Shown in pieces: positions 1-9,088 of a DNA stretch of 64,000 nucleotides. The notes under the pieces are model-generated. The model was not told where the DNA came from. It did no database searches and saw only the letters and a list, made by a program, of their open reading frames with translations. The stretch spans positions 16,695 through 80,694 of the forward strand of contig CALVZL010000040.1 in the NCBI GenBank assembly GCA_944372525.1, in the 5' to 3' direction. Position 1 is the stretch's first letter; each line of letters begins with the position of its first letter. The translations under genes were made by a program, and so were the position numbers. The DNA is from an uncultured Clostridia bacterium. GTDB lineage: Bacteria > Bacillota > Clostridia > Christensenellales > Borkfalkiaceae.

Positions 1-355
1 CGTACACCAGCTCGGCACAAGGAGGTTTTTTGGGCCCTCCTTCAGCCGATCGCGACAGCAATTCCCCACAGTTGAGACTTCCGTTCCGCTCGCGGAACTT
101 CCCTCCGAACTCCCGCACAAGCGCATAGATTTCCCCCTTGGAACGCTCCGAAAAGAGCAACCCGAGTGCGACCGCCCCGCCCGAAACGCAGCCGCAAGTC
201 TCTTTCAGCCGTCCAAGCCCGCCGCCGAGCGGAAGCGTCGCCGCCATAACGGTTTCCTCCGGCAATTCAAGCAAATCCGAAAACGCAAGTGCAACAGCCT
301 GCGCACAGTTTTTCCCCGACAAAAAATATTCTTTTGCCCGTTCCGCTCTCGTCAT
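1..355 (-). CDS. C-GCAxxG-C-C family protein (partial, 3' end outside window)
   Basis: The visible 118 codons start MTRAERAKEYFLSGKNCAQ and contain the hallmarks of the small C-GCAxxG-C-C family of putative redox-active proteins: a CAQAVALAF segment near residue 17, a GGGLGRLKETCGCVSGG segment near residues 44-60, and a third conserved Cys in NCGELL. The stop lies beyond position 1. The ATG at 353-355 is chosen because GGAGG (complement of 364-368) sits 8 nt upstream; an earlier ATG at 361-359 is followed directly by TAA. The gene is divergent from the phosphopantetheinyl transferase, and its start codon abuts that gene's -35 box. The biochemical role of this family is not established; a cysteine-based redox or metal role is inferred from the Cys pattern. 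Confidence 0.85.
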   Translation of the reverse strand, partial: MTRAERAKEYFLSGKNCAQAVALAFSDLLELPEETVMAATLPLGGGLGRLKETCGCVSGGAVALGLLFSERSKGEIYALVREFGGKFRERNGSLNCGELLSRSAEGGPKKPPCAELVY

Positions 356-383
356 TTACATTTCCTCCCGTTTGTGTTATACT
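355..383 (+). promoter_or_regulatory. SigA-type promoter for the PPTase gene
   Basis: TTTACA (355-360), 17-bp spacer, TATACT (378-383). The ATG of the downstream gene begins at 390, six bases after the -10 box, so the transcript probably starts at or next to the start codon. Confidence 0.75.
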
Positions 384-389
384 TTAGCT

Positions 390-881
390 ATGATCTCGGT
401 CTACCTCACTCATGCGCCGCAGCAGCAGAGCAGGAACTTCCTTCGCCATATCCTCTCCGAGCGTTACCGCATCGAAGCAGAGCTGTGCTCCTCGCCCGCG
501 GGAAAACCCTGCCTTTCAAACAATCCTCTCCGCTTCAGCCTCGCTCACAGCGGCGGGCTGCTTGCGCTTGCCGTCTGCAAACAAGAAATTGGGCTGGATG
601 CGGAGCTCCGCCGCCCGATCCGCTGCGAAGCGATCGCCGCGCGCCTGTCGCAGGCAGAACGAAAAGAAGATTTCCTCACGCTCTGGACGGCAAAGGAAGC
701 GTATGTGAAATTCCGCGGAGAACGCCTCTGCTCCCTCTTGCCCGCACTGCGCTACGAGGCGGGAGTGCTTTCCTTCGCGGGCGCGCCCGTCTCCGCCTGT
801 CTGCGGCATTTCGAAGCGGAGGGCGCGGTCCTGTGCGTCTGCACCGAACATAAAGAGGACGTGCGCCTTACCGTCGTCTGA
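390..881 (+). CDS. 4'-phosphopantetheinyl transferase superfamily protein (Sfp-like, short)
   Basis: 163 residues. It would transfer 4'-phosphopantetheine from CoA to a Ser of acyl or peptidyl carrier proteins. The family signature is readable: FSLAHSGGLLALAV (about residues 50-63), then IGLDAELRRP (magnesium-binding Asp/Glu pair), then LTLWTAKEAYVKF (the W-x-x-KEA motif). It is shorter than typical Sfp (about 230 residues) and close to AcpS-like or minimal Sfp sizes. The frame is open from 138, but the ATG at 390 is chosen because a good promoter ends at 383 and the homologous part starts there; no Shine-Dalgarno precedes it. It ends 1 nt from the hemW stop on the other strand. The carrier protein served is unknown; no NRPS or PKS gene is in the window. 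Confidence 0.85.
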   Translation: MISVYLTHAPQQQSRNFLRHILSERYRIEAELCSSPAGKPCLSNNPLRFSLAHSGGLLALAVCKQEIGLDAELRRPIRCEAIAARLSQAERKEDFLTLWTAKEAYVKFRGERLCSLLPALRYEAGVLSFAGAPVSACLRHFEAEGAVLCVCTEHKEDVRLTVV

Positions 882-882
882 A

Positions 883-1992
883 TCAATTCATATATTCTGC
901 CAGAATCTGATTCTGCACATAGAGATATTCCCCGCGGATCCGCGTCCGATCCCCCGATTCCGCGAAATATTTCCTCGTCTTGGCATATCCATCCGAAAAA
1001 TCCGTCTTCCAATCGCTGTGGAACGCGGCTCTGTATTCCCGCGCGGAAAGTCCGCGAACGGTGCGGAGCGCCAGCATGACAAACTCAAATTTTGCGTCCT
1101 GCTCCGACACCGTCTCGCTCTCGATGACGGGAAAAACACCGGAAAGAATGCACTTCATATACTCGTCGAGATCAAAGGTATTCGTAAAGCGCTTTCCGAA
1201 AAAGAAGGAACTTGCCGAAACGCCCAGCCCGATGTATTCTCCCCGCCGCCAGTAATTGAGATTATGGCGGCTTTCATATCCTTTCTGCGCAAAGTTGCTG
1301 ACTTCATAACGGAAATACCCCTTCTGCCGCAGCAGCTTTCTCCCGAAATCGTAGAGCTCAGCCACCTCGTCCCCGTCGGGCAGTTCTCCGTTGAGATAGT
1401 CGGTATAGATCGGCGTTCCGTCTTCGGGAGTGAGCGCATACATCGAAATATGCTTCGCTCCGCCCAGCGCGGCGACTTCGATGCTCTTGCGGACATCTTC
1501 TTTGGTCTGCCCCTTGAGCCCGAGCATGATGTCTGCCGAAAAATTCTCTCCCTTGAGCAGGGAAGCACAATAGAGGAAATCCTGTACGTTGTGGATGCGC
1601 CCCAACTCGGCAAGCTGGGCGTCGATCGCCGTCTGCAACCCGACGGAGAACCGATTGATGCCCGCACGGCGATAGGTCTCGATCTTTTTTTCGCTGACGG
1701 TCCCGGGATTGAGTTCGATGGTGATCTCGGGATCTTTCGTAAGACGGAAAGATTTCGTGATCTGTTTCATCACCGCATAAATATAATCGGGATCGACGAC
1801 GGAAGGCGTTCCGCCTCCGAGATAGACGCTTTCAAAGACATTGTTTTCCAATTCCTTTCCGCGGCGTTCCGCTTCCCTGATCAGACACGCCATATAGGCC
1901 TCCGCCACATCGAGGCGGTTGGGAAAGGAAACAAAATCGCAATACGTGCATTTCTGCCTGCAAAAGGGAATGTGTAAATAAATACCCGCCAT
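883..1992 (-). CDS. hemW: HemW family radical SAM heme chaperone
   Basis: 369 residues. HemW proteins bind heme and a [4Fe-4S] cluster and are thought to deliver heme; older annotation calls them oxygen-independent coproporphyrinogen III oxidase-like. The N-terminus IYLHIPFCRQKCTYCDF carries the radical SAM CxxxCxxC motif with the HemW-type YCDF ending, followed by YLGGGTPS (SAM-binding GGE/GGT region) and a C-terminal HemN_C region. The start is the ATG at 1992, which overlaps the TGA of the upstream alkyltransferase-like gene (TGATG) with GGAG 8 nt upstream, so translation is probably coupled. A lepA-hemW neighbourhood is common in Firmicutes; here one gene is inserted between them. It ends tail-to-tail with the PPTase gene, 1 nt apart, with no terminator visible. 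Confidence 0.93.
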   Translation of the reverse strand: MAGIYLHIPFCRQKCTYCDFVSFPNRLDVAEAYMACLIREAERRGKELENNVFESVYLGGGTPSVVDPDYIYAVMKQITKSFRLTKDPEITIELNPGTVSEKKIETYRRAGINRFSVGLQTAIDAQLAELGRIHNVQDFLYCASLLKGENFSADIMLGLKGQTKEDVRKSIEVAALGGAKHISMYALTPEDGTPIYTDYLNGELPDGDEVAELYDFGRKLLRQKGYFRYEVSNFAQKGYESRHNLNYWRRGEYIGLGVSASSFFFGKRFTNTFDLDEYMKCILSGVFPVIESETVSEQDAKFEFVMLALRTVRGLSAREYRAAFHSDWKTDFSDGYAKTRKYFAESGDRTRIRGEYLYVQNQILAEYMN

Positions 1993-2297
1993 CAGTTTCT
2001 CCATAAACAGCGCGCCAGGTCGACGAATCCGCCGCGCACCTCCACCCCTTCCGCACGCAGGAGCGCAGCCTGCGTCTCCTCTCCGCCGAAGGCGAACGCG
2101 GGCGCCAGTCTTCCCTCGCGGTTGACGACTCGGTGACAGGGGATCCGGACGGGGGCGGGATTGCGGTGCAGCGCCCTCCCGACTGCGCGCGCGGCACGCG
2201 GACGTCCGAGCGCGCAAGCGATCTGCCCGTAGGTGACGACTTTTCCCGCGGGAACGGCGAGAAGGTATTCGTACACAAGTTCGTCGAAGCTTTTCAT
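1992..2297 (-). CDS. MGMT-family protein (alkyltransferase-like, with active-site Cys)
   Basis: 101 residues, covering only the C-terminal DNA-binding domain of O6-methylguanine-DNA methyltransferases. [13 protein letters not shown] and [15 protein letters not shown] match the helix-turn-helix and arginine finger, and RIPCHRVV keeps the PCHR acceptor cysteine. Free-standing proteins of this length are usually alkyltransferase-like (ATL) proteins, which have Trp in place of this Cys, so the retained Cys suggests genuine repair activity; this is inference. The start at 2297 overlaps the lepA stop (ATGA). The gene sits between lepA and hemW and is translationally coupled to both. The remaining part of the open frame up to 2444 is a shadow of lepA. 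Confidence 0.85.
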   Translation of the reverse strand: MKSFDELVYEYLLAVPAGKVVTYGQIACALGRPRAARAVGRALHRNPAPVRIPCHRVVNREGRLAPAFAFGGEETQAALLRAEGVEVRGGFVDLARCLWRN

Positions 2298-4114
2298 CTT
2301 GTCTTTCTGTCCTTGTTGGTCCTGAGAATGTCCATGAACACTTCGGAAGGGACTTCCACGGTTCCGATCTGCCGCATCCGTTTTTTCCCCTCCTTCTGCT
2401 TTTCGAGCAGTTTTTTCTTTCTTGTGATATCGCCCCCGTAGCACTTGGCAAGCACGTCCTTTCGGACTGCTTTCACTGTCTCCCGCGCGATGATCTTTCC
2501 CCCGACCGCCGCCTGAACGGGAATTTCGAAGAGTTGGCGGGGAATCGCATCGCGCAGGTTCTCGCAGAGCATCCTCCCGCGGGCATAGGCGCGCCCTTCG
2601 TGCACAATGGTCGAGAGCGCGTCGCAGACCTCCCCGTTGAGTAAAATATCCAGACGGACGAGCTTGCTCTTCTGATAACCCGTCAGTTCGTAGTCAAAAC
2701 TCGCATATCCCTTCGTGCGGGATTTGAGCTCGTCAAAGAAATCGTACACGATCTCGTTGAGCGGAAGGAAGTACTCCAGGCGCACCCGCCGCTCGTCGAG
2801 ATAGGTCATGTCCCGAAACGTCCCCCGCTTGTCCTGACAGAGCTCCATGATCGCGCCGAGATAGTCGGGCGGAGAGTAGATCTCCGCTTTGACGATCGGC
2901 TCCTCCATGCTCTCGATATCCGAAGGGGGCGGAAGATGAGAGGGATTGTCCACAAACAGATCGCTCCCGTCTGTCTTGTGCACGAGATAACTCACGGAGG
3001 GCGCCGTCGTGATGATATCGAGGTTAAACTCCCGCTCGATGCGCTCCTGGATGATCTCCATATGCAGCAGCCCCAAAAAACCGCAGCGGAACCCGAATCC
3101 GAGCGCAACCGAATTGTCCGGTTCAAAGGTAAGCGCCGCATCGTTGAGTTTGAGTTTGAGAATCGCCTCCCGAAGGTCGGTGAAGCGGCTGCCGTCGAGC
3201 GGATAGATCCCGCAGAACACGACGGGCTGCGCCTTCTTATATCCCGGAAGGGGCTGCGCGGCGGGCCGTTCCGCCCCCGTCACGGTATCGCCCACGGCAA
3301 CATCCTCAATGGACTTGATGCTCGCCGCCAGATAGCCGACCTCTCCCGCCGCCAGCATGCCTTTGGGCTGCAGATGCGGCGCAAAGGCCCCCACCTCCGT
3401 CACCTCGTAAACTTTTTCGGAGAGGAAGGTGCGGATCTTATCCCCCGCTTTCACCGTGCCGTCTTTGACGCGCACGAACAAGATGACGCCCTTATAATTG
3501 TCATAATAGCTGTCGAAGATCAGCGCAGAAAGCGGGGCGTCCGTATCCCCGTCCGGCGGAGGGACGCAGTGCACCACCGCCTCAAGGATGTCACGGATGT
3601 TCGTCCCCTCTTTCGCCGAAACGCAGGGACAGTTCTCCGTATCCAGCCCGATGACTTCCTCGATCTCCTTCTTGGCCTCTTCCACCCGTGCCGACTGCAA
3701 ATCGATCTTGTTGATGACGGGCACGATCTCGAGATTGTTGTCGAGCGCAAGATAAACGTTGGCGAGCGTCTGAGCCTCCACGCCCTGCGTCGCGTCCACG
3801 ACCAACAGCGCCCCCTCGCAGGCGGCGAGAGAGCGGCTGACCTCGTAAGTAAAATCCACGTGCCCCGGCGTATCGATGAGATTGAACTCGTATTCCTCTC
3901 CGTCGAGCGCGGTATAGTACATCCGCACAGGCGTCAGTTTGATGGTGATCCCGCGCTCCCGCTCGATCTCCATGCTGTCGAGGAGCTGTTCCTCCATGTC
4001 GCGTTTGCTGACCTGTCCCGTAAATTCCATGATCCGGTCTGCGATCGTGCTTTTTCCGTGATCGATGTGTGCGATGATACAGAAATTTCTCAGATTCCGA
4101 TTGGGTTTCGCCAT
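2294..4114 (-). CDS. lepA: Elongation factor 4 (LepA)
   Basis: 606 residues, the normal length for LepA/EF4, a ribosome-associated translational GTPase. The GTPase domain begins [18 protein letters not shown] (P-loop AHIDHGKST), followed by RERGITIK (G2 region), DTPGHVDF (G3) and NKID (G4). The LepA-specific C-terminal domain ends near [15 protein letters not shown], a family-typical basic stretch. The ATG at 4114 is preferred over upstream in-frame ATGs because AAAGGA lies just before it and homologues start here with NRNLRNF. A good promoter (4137-4165) lies directly upstream. First gene of the lepA, MGMT-like, hemW operon. Confidence 0.97.
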   Translation of the reverse strand: MAKPNRNLRNFCIIAHIDHGKSTIADRIMEFTGQVSKRDMEEQLLDSMEIERERGITIKLTPVRMYYTALDGEEYEFNLIDTPGHVDFTYEVSRSLAACEGALLVVDATQGVEAQTLANVYLALDNNLEIVPVINKIDLQSARVEEAKKEIEEVIGLDTENCPCVSAKEGTNIRDILEAVVHCVPPPDGDTDAPLSALIFDSYYDNYKGVILFVRVKDGTVKAGDKIRTFLSEKVYEVTEVGAFAPHLQPKGMLAAGEVGYLAASIKSIEDVAVGDTVTGAERPAAQPLPGYKKAQPVVFCGIYPLDGSRFTDLREAILKLKLNDAALTFEPDNSVALGFGFRCGFLGLLHMEIIQERIEREFNLDIITTAPSVSYLVHKTDGSDLFVDNPSHLPPPSDIESMEEPIVKAEIYSPPDYLGAIMELCQDKRGTFRDMTYLDERRVRLEYFLPLNEIVYDFFDELKSRTKGYASFDYELTGYQKSKLVRLDILLNGEVCDALSTIVHEGRAYARGRMLCENLRDAIPRQLFEIPVQAAVGGKIIARETVKAVRKDVLAKCYGGDITRKKKLLEKQKEGKKRMRQIGTVEVPSEVFMDILRTNKDRKTR

Positions 4115-4136
4115 ATTTTTGTTCCTTTTCAAAGAC

Positions 4137-4165
4137 ATTATAAACAATTTTTCCGAATTTTGCAA
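4137..4165 (-). promoter_or_regulatory. Promoter for the lepA operon
   Basis: On the minus strand TTGCAA (complement of 4160-4165), 17-bp spacer, TATAAT (complement of 4137-4142). It lies back to back with the divergent GDPD promoter (4172-4200). Confidence 0.75.
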
Positions 4166-4171
4166 CCGCTC

Positions 4172-4200
4172 TTGCAAATTGTTTTTTCTTTTGATACAAT
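4172..4200 (+). promoter_or_regulatory. Promoter of the glycerophosphodiesterase gene (leaderless layout)
   Basis: TTGCAA (4172-4177), 17-bp spacer, TACAAT (4195-4200), then six bases and the ATG at 4207. No Shine-Dalgarno sequence fits in between. Confidence 0.7.
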
Positions 4201-4206
4201 AGCGGC

Positions 4207-4956
4207 ATGAAAACGGATTTTTTGAAAACGATCCCCATTGCTCACCGCGGACTGCACGGAGACGGCATCCCGGAAAACTCCCTCTCCGCCTTCCGCGCTG
4301 CGATCGATGCAGGCTATGCCATCGAAACGGATGTCCGTCCCGCGCGGGACGGCACGCTTTTCCTCATGCACGACGACGAGTTGCCCCGCATGACGGGCGC
4401 GGAGGGTCTTGTGAGCGATTCGGACCCCGAACGATTGCGCGGGCTGCGCCTTTCGGACACGGAGGAACCCGTGCCGCTCTTTCCGGAATTTCTCGAACTG
4501 ATCGGCGGACGCGTTCCCGTCCTGCTCGAAATCAAGCGCGCGCCCGTCTCCGATTCCGAAGCCTATCTCCGCGCGATTGCCGATGCGCTCTCCGACTATT
4601 CCGGCGCGATCGCGATTCAATCTTTCGACCCGCGTTATGTGAAAACATTCAAACGCCTTCGTCCCGACCTTCCCTGCGGAATCCTCGCCAAAGGACGCTA
4701 CGGCAAGGCGGAATTTCCCTCGCCCTTCCTGTATCGGACCAAAAGCGCTCTGCTTGCACGACTTGCCTTCAATCGATTCGTAAAACCGGACTTCATCAGT
4801 TATTGTTTCTCGGACTGTCCCAACCGCGCGACGGAAAAATTCCGCAAACTCCGCCTTGCGTGGACCGTCCGCACGGAAGAAGAAGCGGCATACGCCCTTC
4901 GGTACTGTGACAATATCATTTTCGAAAGGATCCGCCCGCCGCTTTCCGCAGAATGA
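4207..4956 (+). CDS. Glycerophosphodiester phosphodiesterase
   Basis: 249 residues, one GDPD/PI-PLC TIM-barrel domain. It hydrolyses glycerophosphodiesters, such as deacylated phospholipids, to glycerol-3-phosphate and an alcohol. Motifs: [15 protein letters not shown] (catalytic HR and the E-N pair, residues about 11-25), [12 protein letters not shown] (metal ligands E and D) and LFLMHDDE (second catalytic His). No signal peptide, so probably cytoplasmic, as for UgpQ-type enzymes. The ATG lies six bases after the -10 box and lacks a ribosome binding site, so the mRNA is predicted to be leaderless. The gene stands alone; ilvA has its own promoter. Confidence 0.92.
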   Translation: MKTDFLKTIPIAHRGLHGDGIPENSLSAFRAAIDAGYAIETDVRPARDGTLFLMHDDELPRMTGAEGLVSDSDPERLRGLRLSDTEEPVPLFPEFLELIGGRVPVLLEIKRAPVSDSEAYLRAIADALSDYSGAIAIQSFDPRYVKTFKRLRPDLPCGILAKGRYGKAEFPSPFLYRTKSALLARLAFNRFVKPDFISYCFSDCPNRATEKFRKLRLAWTVRTEEEAAYALRYCDNIIFERIRPPLSAE

Positions 4957-4994
4957 CCGCCTCCCCTCCGGGAGCCTTTCCCCTCGCCATTTCA

Positions 4995-5023
4995 TTGACA
5001 AACGCCGAAAAACAGGCTATAAT
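4995..5023 (+). promoter_or_regulatory. Perfect-consensus SigA promoter for ilvA-ridA
   Basis: TTGACA (4995-5000), 17-bp spacer, TATAAT (5018-5023): both boxes match consensus fully. The leader is about 24 nt and ends in a GAGG Shine-Dalgarno before the ATG at 5054. Confidence 0.85.
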
Positions 5024-5053
5024 TTTTTCAATCCACTTTTCCGAGGACATATC

Positions 5054-6250
5054 ATGCTTACACGCGAAAGAATCCAAGCCGCCCGCTCCATTCTCTCCGA
5101 AGCGATCTACAAAACGGAAGTCGTGCAGACTAACGGACTTTCCGAAGAATATCACATCTTTCTCAAAACGGAAAACTTACAGAAGACGGGAAGTTTCAAG
5201 ATCCGCGGCGCCTATCATAAGATCGCCCTGCTCTCTCCCGAAGAAAAGCGGCGGGGCGTGATCGCCTGCTCCGCGGGCAACCATGCACAGGGCGTCGCAC
5301 TTGCGGCAAAAAAGAACGGCATCTTTTCTCTCATCTGCCTTCCCGAGGGGGCGCCCATCTCCAAAGTAGAGGCGACCAAGAGCTACGGCGCGCAGCTCTG
5401 CCTCGTCCCCGGCGTGTACGACGACGCATATAACCGGGCAGTCGAACTGCAGCACGAAAAAGGCTATACCTTTATCCATCCCTTTGACGACGAGCAGGTC
5501 ATCGAAGGGCAGGCGACCATCGGTGCGGAGATCCTGGAACAGCTCGACGACGTCGATGCGATCGTCGTCCCCGTAGGCGGCGGAGGATTGATCGCAGGCG
5601 TTGCCTTTGCGGTAAAATCGATCAATCCGAACGTAAAAGTGTATGGAGTTCAGGCGGAAGGAGCGCCGAGCATGTTCAACTCGGTGCGCGACCACAGGCG
5701 CGAAACCCTTCCCTTTGTCTCCACGATCGCAGACGGGATCGCCGTAAAACAGCCGGGAGAGCTGACATTCGACTATTGCAGCCGTTATGTCGACGATATC
5801 GTGACCGTCACCGACGACGAGATCGCCATGGCGATCCTCGCGCTCATCGAAAAACAGAAGATGATCGCGGAGGGCGCGGGCGCGGCATCGCTCGCCGCCG
5901 TGCTCTCGCACAAACTTCCCTTCCTGAAAGGAAAACGCGTATGCTGTCTCATCTCCGGCGGCAACATCGACGTCACGATCCTGAGCCGCGTCATTCAGCG
6001 GGGCCTGCTCATGACAGGGCGTCAATGCACCTTTAACGTGGAACTGCTCGACAAACCGGGACAGCTCGTCGCCGTCTCGCAGATCATTGCCCACTGTGGC
6101 GCAAACGTGACGGGCGTGCATCACGAACACGCCAATGCGGGAAGCGACGTCATCGGCTGTTTCCTGCGCATCGACATGGAGACCCGCGACACCGCGCACA
6201 TTGCGCAGATCAAAACCGAACTGGCGAACGCCGGATTTAAAATCAGCTGA
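5054..6250 (+). CDS. ilvA: Threonine ammonia-lyase (PLP-dependent, with ACT domain)
   Basis: 398 residues. Converts L-threonine to 2-oxobutanoate and ammonia; the intermediate enamine/imine is cleared by RidA, encoded next. KTGSFKIRGAY (residues about 47-57) carries the PLP-binding Lys, SAGNHAQGVA is the substrate loop and VPVGGGGLIAG the phosphate-binding glycine loop. The C-terminal about 75 residues (FNVELLDKPGQL onward) form a single ACT domain, the layout of the about 400-residue tdcB/ilvA-type enzymes of Clostridia and Bacillus, not of the longer enterobacterial IlvA with two regulatory domains. Whether the role is biosynthetic or catabolic cannot be decided here. A frame open from 4856 is ignored; ATG 5054 has GAGG upstream. 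Confidence 0.93.
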   Translation: MLTRERIQAARSILSEAIYKTEVVQTNGLSEEYHIFLKTENLQKTGSFKIRGAYHKIALLSPEEKRRGVIACSAGNHAQGVALAAKKNGIFSLICLPEGAPISKVEATKSYGAQLCLVPGVYDDAYNRAVELQHEKGYTFIHPFDDEQVIEGQATIGAEILEQLDDVDAIVVPVGGGGLIAGVAFAVKSINPNVKVYGVQAEGAPSMFNSVRDHRRETLPFVSTIADGIAVKQPGELTFDYCSRYVDDIVTVTDDEIAMAILALIEKQKMIAEGAGAASLAAVLSHKLPFLKGKRVCCLISGGNIDVTILSRVIQRGLLMTGRQCTFNVELLDKPGQLVAVSQIIAHCGANVTGVHHEHANAGSDVIGCFLRIDMETRDTAHIAQIKTELANAGFKIS

Positions 6251-6268
6251 ATATGGGAGGACGGCAAG

Positions 6269-6643
6269 ATGAAATTTATTGCAACAGACCGGGCGCCCGC
6301 CGCAATCGGGCCATACAGTCAGGCGATCATGGCAGGAGGGCTTTTGTTCACTTCCGGACAAATCGCTCTCGATCCTGAAACGGGAACACTTGCGGAAGGC
6401 GGAATACGTGAACAGACGGAGCGCATCTGTAAAAACCTTGCCGCCGTTCTCGAGGCAGCAGGTTCTTCACTGGAAAAAGTCGTGAAAACTACCTGTTTTC
6501 TCGCCGAAATGGACGACTTTTCCGCTTTCAACGAAGTTTATGCCCGCTGGTTTGCCAACAAACCCGCGCGCAGCTGTATTGCGGCAAAAGCGCTTCCCAA
6601 GGGAGCGCTTGCGGAAATCGAAGCGATCGCGCTGCTCGATTGA
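6269..6643 (+). CDS. ridA: RidA family reactive enamine/imine deaminase
   Basis: 124 residues, the typical RidA (YjgF/YER057c/UK114) length. It hydrolyses 2-aminoacrylate and related imines made by PLP enzymes such as threonine and serine dehydratases. Visible family features are APAAIGPYSQAI near the N-terminus, FTSGQIALDP, and the C-terminal KGALAEIEAIA block with the conserved substrate-binding Arg in ARSCIAAK. It starts 18 nt after ilvA with GGGAGG upstream, so the two are one operon with a direct metabolic link. A strong bidirectional terminator follows at once. Confidence 0.95.
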   Translation: MKFIATDRAPAAIGPYSQAIMAGGLLFTSGQIALDPETGTLAEGGIREQTERICKNLAAVLEAAGSSLEKVVKTTCFLAEMDDFSAFNEVYARWFANKPARSCIAAKALPKGALAEIEAIALLD

Positions 6644-6658
6644 ATCTTAAACAACACA

Positions 6659-6691
6659 AAAGAGACCGGCTCGCAATGTGCCGGTCTCTTT
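6659..6691. terminator. Bidirectional intrinsic terminator between ridA and glgP
   Basis: A 12-bp perfect stem (6659-6670 with 6680-6691) around a 9-nt loop, flanked by T-rich sequence on the plus strand and A-rich sequence on the other side, so it can end both converging genes. Confidence 0.85.
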
Positions 6692-6699
6692 TCTTTGTC

Positions 6700-9009
6700 T
6701 TACTTCAACTTCCAAATAAGCTTTGCGTAATCTGTCACCGAACGATCCGCCGAAAACTTCCCCGACGAAGAAAGATTGATCAGACACTTTTTGTCAAATT
6801 CCTCGCTCCCGTAATCGCGCAGCAACTGTTCCTTGACGCGGACATAATCCGCAAAATCATACAGTACGAGATACCGGTCCGCGTCGCAGTCATTGACAAG
6901 GCTGTCGTAAAGCTTGGCGAGCATTCCCCTCTCGTCGCGGAAGGTCCCGTCGCGCAACGTCTCCGCAATACGCCTGAGTTCGGGGTTATTGGCAAGGATC
7001 TCGCGCGGACAGTAATAGCGTTTGACCGCGTCGACTTCCTCCACTGTTGCCCCGAAGATATAGTTGTTTTCCTTGCCCGCCTCTTCGCAGATCTCGACGT
7101 TTGCACCGTCCATCGTACCGAGCGTCACCGTTCCGTTGAGCATGAACTTCATGTTGCTCGTTCCGGACGCCTCCATGCCTGCCATAGAGATCTGTTCCGA
7201 GGCATCCGCCGCGCAGACGATGCGCTCCGCATAGGAAACGTTATAATTCTGAACAAATACGACCTTCATGCGATCCGCCACCGCCTCGTCTCCGTTGACG
7301 AGCGCGGCGATCTCGTTGATGTACTTGATGATCCCCTTGGCGTTATAATAGCCCGGAGCAGCTTTGGCGCCGAACAAAAAGACGGTCGGCGGGAAATCGG
7401 CAATTCTTCCCTCTTTGATCCCGTAATAAAACCAGAGCACGGAAAAGGCGTTCAAAAGCTGACGCTTATACTCATGCAGCCGCTTGACCTGCACGTCGAA
7501 AATAAAGTCGGGAGAGATCTCGATCTTTTCCTTCTCCGCGATCATGCGGGCGAGGCGCGCTTTGTTGTCGCGTTTGATCTGCCGAAAACGGGGCAGGATC
7601 GACGGGATGAACGGACGGATCTCCGCAAGCCGCGCCAGATCGGTATGCCATGCGGTTCCGATCTTGCTGTCGATCAGCTTCGCCATCTCGGGATTGTTCA
7701 GAAGCATCCAGCGGCGGGGGGTGATCCCGTTCGTGATGTTCTCAAATTTCTCCGGATAACGCACATACCAGTTGCGGAAAGTGCGTTCTTTGAGGATCCC
7801 CGTATGGATCTCCGCCACGCCGTTCACTTTGGCGCAGACATAGATCGCAAGGTTCGCCATATGAATGACGTTGTCGCGGATGATAAAGTATTTCTCGGCT
7901 TCCGCTCCCGCCTCCCGTTCCAGCTTCTGCTGACACTTGACGATCTGCTCATATACATCGGGAAGCAGATCGGAAAGAGCGAGGGCGTCCCATTTTTCAA
8001 GCGCCTCCGCCATGATCGTATGATTGGTAAAATTGAAACACTTTGCGCAGACACCGAATGCGTCCTCAAAGGAAAGTCCCTCTGCCTGCAAAATGCGCAG
8101 CATTTCGGGAATGGCAAGGACGGGGTGCGTATCGTTGAGCTGAAAACAGCGATACGCGGGCAGGTCAGACAGCGCCCTTCCGCTCTGCTTGTATTTGTTT
8201 ATGATATCCTGCAGCGAGGCGCTCACCATAAAGTACTGCTGGCGAAGGCGCAGCATCTTGCCCGTCATGGTGTTGTCGTTGGGATAGAGCACGTCGGTGA
8301 TCTTGCTCGCCGTAAAGTTTTCGACGGCGATCCGATCCCCCTTCATTTCGTTGAAGGCGGCGAAATCAAACTTGCGCAGCGGCTCGCTCTGCCACAGCCG
8401 CAGTGTGTTCACGACGCCGTTCCGATATCCGAACACGGGCATATCGTAGGGAACGGCAAGCACTTTCAGGTCGGAAAATGAGACCGTCACGGCATCGCGC
8501 TCGACGCGCACGCTCCACGGATCCCCCCAGCGAAGCCAGTCGTCGCCCTCCTCATGCTGATATCCGTCGACGAAACTCTGACGGAAAAGCCCGTAACGAT
8601 AGCGGATCCCGTAGCCGTCGAGCGGAATATCCATGCTCGCCGCACTTTCGAGATAGCAGGCGGCGAGGCGTCCCAGACCGCCGTTCCCGAGGGCAGCATC
8701 CTCTACTTCCTCAAACTGATTGAGATCCTCCCCGACGGACGCGAGTGCGTCCTTCACGTCTTCCCAGATCCCCAGATTGAGCAAATTGGAATAGATCGCC
8801 CTGCCCACGAGAAATTCCGCGGAAAAATAGGCGCAGCGCCGTTTATCCGCTTGCTTTTCCCGCTTCCAGTCATCGTATATGCCCGCCATGACCGTCTTGG
8901 AGAGCGCATTGTAAAGCTCCTTTTTATCTGCAGCGGCGAGATCGCTTTCGGCATCCGCATGCAGCATTGCATCGATATCCCGCAAAAAATTATTTTTATC
9001 AAGTTTCAT
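6700..9009 (-). CDS. glgP: Glycogen/starch/alpha-glucan phosphorylase
   Basis: 769 residues, GT35 family. Releases glucose-1-phosphate from alpha-1,4-glucans using PLP. ALGNGGLGRLAACYLES (about residues 105-121) is the glucan-phosphorylase glycine-rich segment, and EASGTSNMKFMLNG near residue 625 is the C-terminal signature next to the PLP lysine. The protein is slightly shorter than mammalian and E. coli enzymes because the regulatory N-terminus is reduced, as in many Clostridia. The start at 9009 has a weakly spaced GGAG upstream. Monocistronic, with its own promoter at 9060-9088 and a terminator at 6659-6691. No other glg gene is in the window. Confidence 0.96.
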   Translation of the reverse strand: MKLDKNNFLRDIDAMLHADAESDLAAADKKELYNALSKTVMAGIYDDWKREKQADKRRCAYFSAEFLVGRAIYSNLLNLGIWEDVKDALASVGEDLNQFEEVEDAALGNGGLGRLAACYLESAASMDIPLDGYGIRYRYGLFRQSFVDGYQHEEGDDWLRWGDPWSVRVERDAVTVSFSDLKVLAVPYDMPVFGYRNGVVNTLRLWQSEPLRKFDFAAFNEMKGDRIAVENFTASKITDVLYPNDNTMTGKMLRLRQQYFMVSASLQDIINKYKQSGRALSDLPAYRCFQLNDTHPVLAIPEMLRILQAEGLSFEDAFGVCAKCFNFTNHTIMAEALEKWDALALSDLLPDVYEQIVKCQQKLEREAGAEAEKYFIIRDNVIHMANLAIYVCAKVNGVAEIHTGILKERTFRNWYVRYPEKFENITNGITPRRWMLLNNPEMAKLIDSKIGTAWHTDLARLAEIRPFIPSILPRFRQIKRDNKARLARMIAEKEKIEISPDFIFDVQVKRLHEYKRQLLNAFSVLWFYYGIKEGRIADFPPTVFLFGAKAAPGYYNAKGIIKYINEIAALVNGDEAVADRMKVVFVQNYNVSYAERIVCAADASEQISMAGMEASGTSNMKFMLNGTVTLGTMDGANVEICEEAGKENNYIFGATVEEVDAVKRYYCPREILANNPELRRIAETLRDGTFRDERGMLAKLYDSLVNDCDADRYLVLYDFADYVRVKEQLLRDYGSEEFDKKCLINLSSSGKFSADRSVTDYAKLIWKLK

Positions 9010-9059
9010 AATAGAATTCTGTCTCCGTCTTGTATATCTTATGACACAAAGAATGCCTC

Positions 9060-9088
9060 ATTCTATCACAAATAAAAAGAAAAGTCAA
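9060..9088 (-). promoter_or_regulatory. Promoter of glgP
   Basis: On the minus strand TTGACT (complement of 9083-9088), 17-bp spacer, TAGAAT (complement of 9060-9065), about 45 nt upstream of the glgP start. The rest of 9010-9200 is AT-rich with a small ATGTC/GACAT hairpin near 9163-9179 and no gene. Confidence 0.7.

Noticed and set aside
6640-8481. 613-codon plus-strand frame opposite glgP
   Set aside because: Antisense shadow; glgP is unambiguous and no domain is recognisable on the plus strand.
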